Below the pieces are notes generated by a model. The model saw nothing but the letters and a program-made list of their open reading frames with translations. It did not search any database and was not told where the DNA came from. This document shows positions 6,713 to 9,407 of a DNA stretch of 9,407 nt, piece after piece. A program made the translations under genes and the position numbers. This DNA comes from Neisseriales bacterium (GTDB lineage: Bacteria > Pseudomonadota > Gammaproteobacteria > Burkholderiales > UBA11063), in the NCBI GenBank assembly GCA_008017145.1, contig SSGY01000162.1:1-9407 (forward strand), in the 5' to 3' direction. Positions within the stretch are counted from its first letter, which is position 1; every line of letters begins with the position of its first letter.

Positions 6713-6761
6713 GGCAGTAACATTCAATTTATCTCAAAAATATAACCGTATAATTTATAAC

Positions 6762-7868
6762 TCAATTTAGAATATCATCGTTATAATTTGAATCATTTCT
6801 ATAATAATTATTTCCACCAGCTTGAACCCAGTTACCATAACGCTTATACCAACGATTAGAATCTTTACAGCCAACTATTTTTCCATCAATGTTCTGCGGG
6901 AAAATATTAGTATTAGCAATCCATATGTCTCTGGCATCACTACCAGTTTGAACATGAACCATCTTGCCTTTTACTTCTATCACAGTACCGCAGTTCACAT
7001 CATCACCAGGTTGTAATTTAGTCCGAAAAGTTTTCATATTATTAGCTAACTGTTGTTGTTCTAATGTTTTCTGATTAGTCTGATTTTGATATTGCGCTTT
7101 CAGATAAGCATCAAAAGAGCTATTTTTAGATGCTTGATAGTTTTTTTCGAGTATTTTTTTAGCCTCTGGTTTCGCATAGTATGTTAAATATGCAGGTAAA
7201 GGTTTCGTTAAGATCACAGAGGAACTATTACCATCTCTAATATAACTCTCTTGAAGATTTGTAGATTGCTCTACAATTGCAAATAACAAATTGTCTTTGT
7301 CTTTATAAAGGGTATCTTCATTATACGTACTAGATTGTCTACTTGCATAACAATAATACGTCTTACCGTTTTGCTTAACATAATTAATCCAATGATTAAT
7401 ATCTTGTACTCTGGCATTATATTCATCAGCGCTATATTTTGTTTTATCTGGATATGACAGATTTTGATCTGCTGCAAATGCATCATCAGTAAATAAATGA
7501 TAGTACCCAACTGTTCTTCCACTACCTCCTCTGTATGCGTAAAGCTGTGCCCAAGACTGCCTTTCGCCAGTTCCAAAATAACATAAGCTCTTTAACATAT
7601 AATCAGCAATAGTATTACCTGCTGTGGTTTTGATAACTACTTTATCACCAGATATCTGAATATCAGACTCAGTAATAACTTTATGCGCTAACATGTCTTT
7701 TGTAAATTCAACCAATGTAGAATTATTTTGATGGTTATTTAGATAATTAATTGAACTCTGCCAAATTTCAGGATTGGTTTTGTCATCGATTTGATTATTA
7801 ATCGGGATAGCAAAAACGTTAAGCGAGACAAGACCCGTCAAACATATAAATACCTTAGCAAATTTCAT
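6762..7868 (-). CDS. Secreted protein of unknown function with signal peptide
   Basis: The 368-aa protein has a textbook Sec signal peptide: MKFAK, a hydrophobic core (residues 6-18) and likely signal peptidase I cleavage after VFA (residue 20). The mature part has four cysteines (C96, C173, C293, C334), suggesting two disulfides in the periplasm or outside the cell. A Gln/Asn-rich, probably helical linker lies at 250-278. A compact beta-rich segment follows at 283-325 (LQPGDDVNCGTVIEVKGKMV...DIWI), resembling an SH3-like fold. The tail is Asn/Tyr-rich. No catalytic motif is recognised. A GGA lies 6 nt before the ATG. It starts 12 nt after the stop of the upstream 60-aa gene and ends before a good terminator, so the pair is probably one operon. 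Confidence 0.8.
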   Translation of the reverse strand: MKFAKVFICLTGLVSLNVFAIPINNQIDDKTNPEIWQSSINYLNNHQNNSTLVEFTKDMLAHKVITESDIQISGDKVVIKTTAGNTIADYMLKSLCYFGTGERQSWAQLYAYRGGSGRTVGYYHLFTDDAFAADQNLSYPDKTKYSADEYNARVQDINHWINYVKQNGKTYYCYASRQSSTYNEDTLYKDKDNLLFAIVEQSTNLQESYIRDGNSSSVILTKPLPAYLTYYAKPEAKKILEKNYQASKNSSFDAYLKAQYQNQTNQKTLEQQQLANNMKTFRTKLQPGDDVNCGTVIEVKGKMVHVQTGSDARDIWIANTNIFPQNIDGKIVGCKDSNRWYKRYGNWVQAGGNNYYRNDSNYNDDILN

Positions 7869-7880
7869 AGTAGATCCATT

Positions 7881-8063
7881 TCAAAAATATTCGCCTGTCT
7901 TTACCGCTAATACAAAACCTTTATTGATAAGTATCTGGGGATTTAATTTACCCTGAAGCTCAACGAGCTTCTTATTAGCACTAGCTAAGGTTTTATATTT
8001 GAATTCTGAAGCAACGACAGTATTCCTATAAATATATGACACTATCCAATAGTGTTTCGACAA
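7881..8063 (-). CDS. Small hypothetical protein preceding the secreted protein
   Basis: The 60-aa frame (SKHYWIVSYIYRNTVVASEF...) has a regular strand-helix-strand look with basic and aromatic residues, and no signal peptide. It sits 12 nt upstream of the secreted-protein gene on the same strand. The only full-length start is TTG at 8063. It has no Shine-Dalgarno and lies right at the predicted transcription start, so the message would be leaderless, or the true start is further in (GTG eight codons on). The function is unknown. I judge it more likely real than not because of the operon position. Confidence 0.5.
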   Translation of the reverse strand: MSKHYWIVSYIYRNTVVASEFKYKTLASANKKLVELQGKLNPQILINKGFVLAVKTGEYF

Positions 8064-8068
8064 GATAT

Positions 8069-8077
8069 ATTATAACA
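8069..8077 (-). promoter_or_regulatory. Extended -10 promoter for the small-protein/secreted-protein operon
   Basis: On the minus strand, TGT-TATAAT is a perfect extended -10 box. No good -35 lies 16-18 nt upstream. Predicted transcription starts at about 8062, on the TTG codon of the 60-aa frame. Confidence 0.45.
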
Positions 8078-8161
8078 AATCCGACTAAAATAACCTAAAA
8101 TAGTTGATTTTTATGATAGACTGGAACAAAATACTTACAACTCAATTGGTCCAGATTACTA

Positions 8162-8418
8162 TTATTTGAGAGAAGATAAAAACAAAACGAAACCCAGTAA
8201 TTCAGTAAATGAAAGAACGCAAATAAAAATGTCACAAGATTTTGCTTTATCAATCACGCTTTGTGCAATACTAGGCCTTCCAACTTAATCATTAATTGAT
8301 TCATGAATTTTAATAGATGACTTTTATTTTTTGTCCAAGCTAGTGCTTTTCTAATTTTGTATGTATTTTCAGGGATATCTGATTGCCAAGAATAGAAAAA
8401 ATTAATATCTTCACTCAT
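8162..8418 (-). pseudogene. Decayed TIR-like (SWQSD-type) protein gene
   Basis: ATG 8418, preceded by AAAGGA, opens a 54-codon frame starting MSEDINFFYSWQSDIPENT and ending at TGA 8256-8254. FYSWQSD-(I/L)P is, from memory, the typical N-terminus of TIR-like nucleotide-binding proteins found near defence genes. The -1 frame over the second half reads IHESIND-stop-VGRPSIAQSVIDK then AKSCDIFICVLSFTELLG to a TAA at 8164-8162. GRPSIAQSVIDK..SCDIFI fits the later conserved part of the same fold. The gene therefore has at least one frameshift (probably in the A-rich stretch around 8320-8335), an in-frame stop and a missing C-terminus. It is a remnant only; the family assignment is from motif memory. 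Confidence 0.5.
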
Positions 8419-8556
8419 AATCCTTTATTTTTTTGATAGCATTGCCATAATGGGGTGCTAATATCATATAACACCCTAACCTTAAATGATATCTTTTATA
8501 AAGTTTTCTCAAACAGTTTTTGTATGCAGTTTCCAGCATTGGCGAATTTAAATATA

Positions 8557-8585
8557 TTGAATCAATAAGTATAATGCGGTATAAT
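8557..8585 (+). promoter_or_regulatory. Promoter of the structured small RNA
   Basis: TTGAAT (8557-8562), a 17-nt spacer and TATAAT (8580-8585) make a near-consensus sigma-70 promoter. A second TATAAT lies at 8570-8575. The predicted start is near 8592, just ahead of the first hairpin. Confidence 0.7.
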
Positions 8586-8591
8586 ATGGGT

Positions 8592-8735
8592 TCACGTTTC
8601 TGTCCTTACGGACAAAACAACTGGTTCCAGCCAGTTGTCAAAGAGGGCTATGTAACCATAGCCCTCTACTCATTTGAATGTGCGCCATGTCTGGCGCACA
8701 TAAAAAAAGGCCTGGTTTTAACCAAGCCTTTTTTA
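8592..8735 (+). ncRNA. Small RNA made of five consecutive hairpins
   Basis: Directly after a strong promoter come five hairpins in 135 nt. They are TGTCC-TTAC-GGACA (8601-8614); ACAACTGG-TTCCAG-CCAGTTGT (8617-8638); 11-bp AGAGGGCTATG with loop TAAC (8642-8667); 10-bp ATGTGCGCCA with loop TGTC (8678-8701); and a terminator (8702-8735). Stems are perfect, loops are 4-6 nt, and linkers are very short except 8668-8677. The base composition is GC-richer than the surroundings. The 80-codon frame across it is explained by the repeats and has no ribosome binding site. I infer a non-coding RNA; no known RNA family is recognised. The longest linker (with one adjacent base, TACTCAT 8667-8673) is complementary to ATGAGTA (8759-8765) in the leader of the following peptide gene. 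Confidence 0.65.
8702..8735. terminator. Bidirectional rho-independent terminator
   Basis: AAAAAAAGGC...TGGT, loop, ACCA...GCCTTTTTT forms a stem of about 13 bp with one mismatch. A T-run follows on the plus strand and, by symmetry, on the minus strand. It ends the structured RNA and could also end any transcript antisense to the peptide gene. Confidence 0.8.
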
Positions 8736-8744
8736 TGCTATAAT
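8736..8744 (+). promoter_or_regulatory. Extended -10 promoter of the small-peptide gene
   Basis: TGC-TATAAT is a perfect extended -10 immediately after the terminator T-run. No clear -35 is seen, as is common for extended -10 promoters. Transcription is predicted from about 8751, giving a leader of about 77 nt. Confidence 0.6.
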
Positions 8745-8750
8745 TCCGGT

Positions 8751-8827
8751 CTGCTTTTATGAGTATTGACCGTTTCGATTGATACTCAGGCGGTCATTAC
8801 TCCTTCACGGCAGAGAAAGGAGGAGCG
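8751..8827 (+). promoter_or_regulatory. Structured leader with sequestered Shine-Dalgarno
   Basis: Two interleaved complementary pairs occur: GAGTAT (8761-8766) with ATACTC (8782-8787), and TGACCG (8767-8772) with CGGTCA (8791-8796). They must be alternative folds or a tight pseudoknot. Nearer the gene, CTCCTT (8800-8805) can pair with AAGGAG (8817-8822), covering the strong Shine-Dalgarno. This is the kind of self-inhibiting leader seen in type I toxin mRNAs. Confidence 0.5.
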
Positions 8828-8935
8828 ATGAAAAGAAAAAACAAACAATCAGAAAATGTTATAGTTGCTGTGTTATTTGCCGTAACCGCAATATTTAACT
8901 TTCTAGCTAATCTTGTTCATTATTTGAGCAAGTAG
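8828..8935 (+). CDS. 35-aa membrane peptide, type I toxin-like
   Basis: The peptide has a basic N-terminus (MKRKNKQ), one hydrophobic helix (VIVAVLFAVTAIFNFLANLV, residues 11-30) and a short tail ending in Lys. This layout matches small membrane-depolarising toxins of type I systems and also small phage or stress membrane peptides. The strong Shine-Dalgarno AAGGAGG (8817-8823) lies 4 nt before the ATG but can be masked by an upstream CTCCTT. It has its own extended -10 promoter, a structured leader of about 77 nt and a UUCG terminator, so it is a single-gene unit. I do not recognise a named family; the toxin role is inferred from architecture. Confidence 0.7.
   Translation: MKRKNKQSENVIVAVLFAVTAIFNFLANLVHYLSK
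8858..8885 (-). promoter_or_regulatory. Possible antisense promoter inside the peptide gene
   Basis: On the minus strand, TTACGG (8885-8880), a 16-nt spacer and TATAAC (8863-8858) resemble a weak promoter. A transcript from here would run antisense to the start codon, Shine-Dalgarno and leader, and stop at the bidirectional terminator near 8702, giving an antisense RNA of about 150 nt. Confidence 0.25.
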
Positions 8936-8942
8936 GTTTGTA

Positions 8943-8962
8943 CCGCCTTCGGGCGGTTTTTT
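8943..8962 (+). terminator. Rho-independent terminator of the small-peptide gene
   Basis: CCGCC-TTCG-GGCGG with a stable UUCG tetraloop, followed by six T. It lies 7 nt after the peptide stop codon. Confidence 0.9.
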
Positions 8963-8971
8963 CTTACCTAT

Positions 8972-9006
8972 ATTATACCCTAATATTGATAATATTAGGG
9001 TATAAT
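8972..9006. repeat. Perfect 16-bp palindrome with 3-nt centre
   Basis: ATTATACCCTAATATT and AATATTAGGGTATAAT are exact complements around GAT. Both arms read TATAAT outward after AGGG. This could be a cruciform, a protein-binding site or a back-up terminator. No gene is associated with it. Confidence 0.75.
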
Positions 9007-9103
9007 TTTATGAGCGAAGCGAATTACTGTTTTTTATTATTCCCATAAATTATTATTACGTAATCTTAATCGTAGCGATTGTGCGATTAGCGGAAATAAC
9101 TTG

Positions 9104-9156
9104 TTATTAACCTGTGGTGAGGTAGGCAAAGCCGTAAGCTCTCCACAGGTTAATAA
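9104..9156. repeat. 14-bp inverted repeat enclosing a smaller hairpin
   Basis: TTATTAACCTGTGG (9104-9117) pairs with CCACAGGTTAATAA (9143-9156). Inside, GAG/CTC and GGC-AAA-GCC can extend the fold. Smaller palindromes lie just upstream (ATTACGTAAT 9055-9064; TAATCG/CGATTA 9067-9089). The 9007-9170 stretch has no gene and appears to be structural or regulatory DNA; a REP-like repeat, replication or recombination site are possibilities that cannot be separated here. Confidence 0.7.
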
Positions 9157-9170
9157 TTGGTTATTTGCAC

Positions 9171-9407
9171 TGTCCCACTAAAACTGGACAAATTGAAATA
9201 AGAATGTAGTGTTGTCAGTTACAATACGGTAATGACAATATACATCGATTTACAAGGATGTCTAGAAATGGAAGTTAAACAAATATCGCAATCTGGAGTT
9301 GAAGCTAAACCAGAAAGCAAGGTTGCCACAGGTCAACAGCCGTACACCAAAGAATTTAAAGAGCAATTGATTGAAATCTATAATAGCGGAATATATGAAT
9401 CAGCGGC
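9171..9407 (+). mobile_element. 5' end of an IS3-family insertion sequence, runs off the window
   Basis: The left end, TGTCCCACTAAAACTGGACA, is a typical IS3-family terminal repeat. An OrfA-type transposase gene begins 97 bp inside. The right end and target duplication lie outside the window. Confidence 0.8.
9268..9407 (+). CDS. IS3-family transposase OrfA, N-terminal part
   Basis: The 46 visible residues include the helix-turn-helix start typical of IS3-family OrfA (PYTKEFKEQLIEIYNSGIYE). A polar N-terminal extension of about 24 residues precedes it. AAGGA (9254-9258) lies 9 nt before the ATG. TTGTCA and CAATAT near 9214-9243 may form its promoter. OrfA binds the element ends; the catalytic OrfB would be expected downstream, outside the window. 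Confidence 0.85.
   Translation, partial: MEVKQISQSGVEAKPESKVATGQQPYTKEFKEQLIEIYNSGIYESA

Noticed and set aside
6822..7016. 64-aa plus-strand frame
   Set aside because: Antisense shadow of the secreted-protein gene.
7271..7576. 101-aa minus-strand frame
   Set aside because: Out-of-frame shadow within the secreted-protein gene.
8601..8735. CRISPR array or integron attC series
   Set aside because: The hairpins differ in sequence and size, with no repeated unit and no conserved core site.
8520..8762. 80-aa plus-strand frame
   Set aside because: Covers the promoter, five hairpins and a terminator, has no Shine-Dalgarno, and its openness is a by-product of the structured RNA.

Overview
This is a low-GC, accessory-type stretch of bacterial DNA. 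It is built from nested insertion sequences, an integrase module, a small secreted-protein operon and a compact, highly structured RNA/small-peptide locus. Shine-Dalgarno sites, -10 boxes, rho-independent terminators and the transposase families are all ordinary bacterial ones. The AT-rich codon use would suit a low-GC gammaproteobacterium (for example a Francisella relative), but nothing here fixes the taxon. No tRNA, rRNA or CRISPR array was seen.

Region 1 (1-4080): the 3' part of a membrane-protein gene is cut by an IS30-family element with 29-bp perfect terminal inverted repeats (405-433 and 4050-4078) flanked by GC dinucleotides. A complete IS21-family element (1606-3980) sits inside it. 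The IS21 element has 26-bp perfect ends, subterminal repeats and an 8-bp target duplication, GCCCATTA. It entered exactly at the IS30 transposase start codon, so the IS30 gene keeps its ATG but has lost its ribosome binding site and promoter, which are now at 3984-4041. The IS21 istA gene looks intact; istB carries an in-frame TAA at codon 20.

Region 2 (4065-6760): a short minus-strand gene remnant is followed by a 260-bp MITE-like element with 36-bp imperfect inverted ends and TA at both borders. A tyrosine recombinase on the minus strand then diverges from a plus-strand pair: a protein with a ribbon-helix-helix-like N-terminus and a small WGR-domain protein. The divergent intergenic region carries three copies of an 11-bp motif, TTATGTTATAG. 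One copy overlaps the predicted -35 box of the integrase gene. The layout looks like an integrase/regulator control module.

Region 3 (6660-8420, minus strand): a 60-aa small protein and a 368-aa secreted protein of unknown function form a likely operon ending in a clear terminator. Upstream lies a decayed gene whose N-terminus (FYSWQSDIPENT) and a second-frame segment (GRPSIAQSVIDK...SCDIFIC) resemble the TIR-like nucleotide-binding proteins linked to defence.

Region 4 (8550-9170): a strong promoter precedes five consecutive near-perfect hairpins, the last being a terminator. This is probably a small RNA of about 144 nt. A second promoter follows immediately. It drives a structured leader with a sequestered Shine-Dalgarno and then a 35-aa single-membrane-span basic/hydrophobic peptide with its own UUCG-loop terminator. 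The architecture resembles a type I toxin-antitoxin locus, possibly undescribed. Two further large palindromes follow. The window ends inside the 5' end of an IS3-family element.
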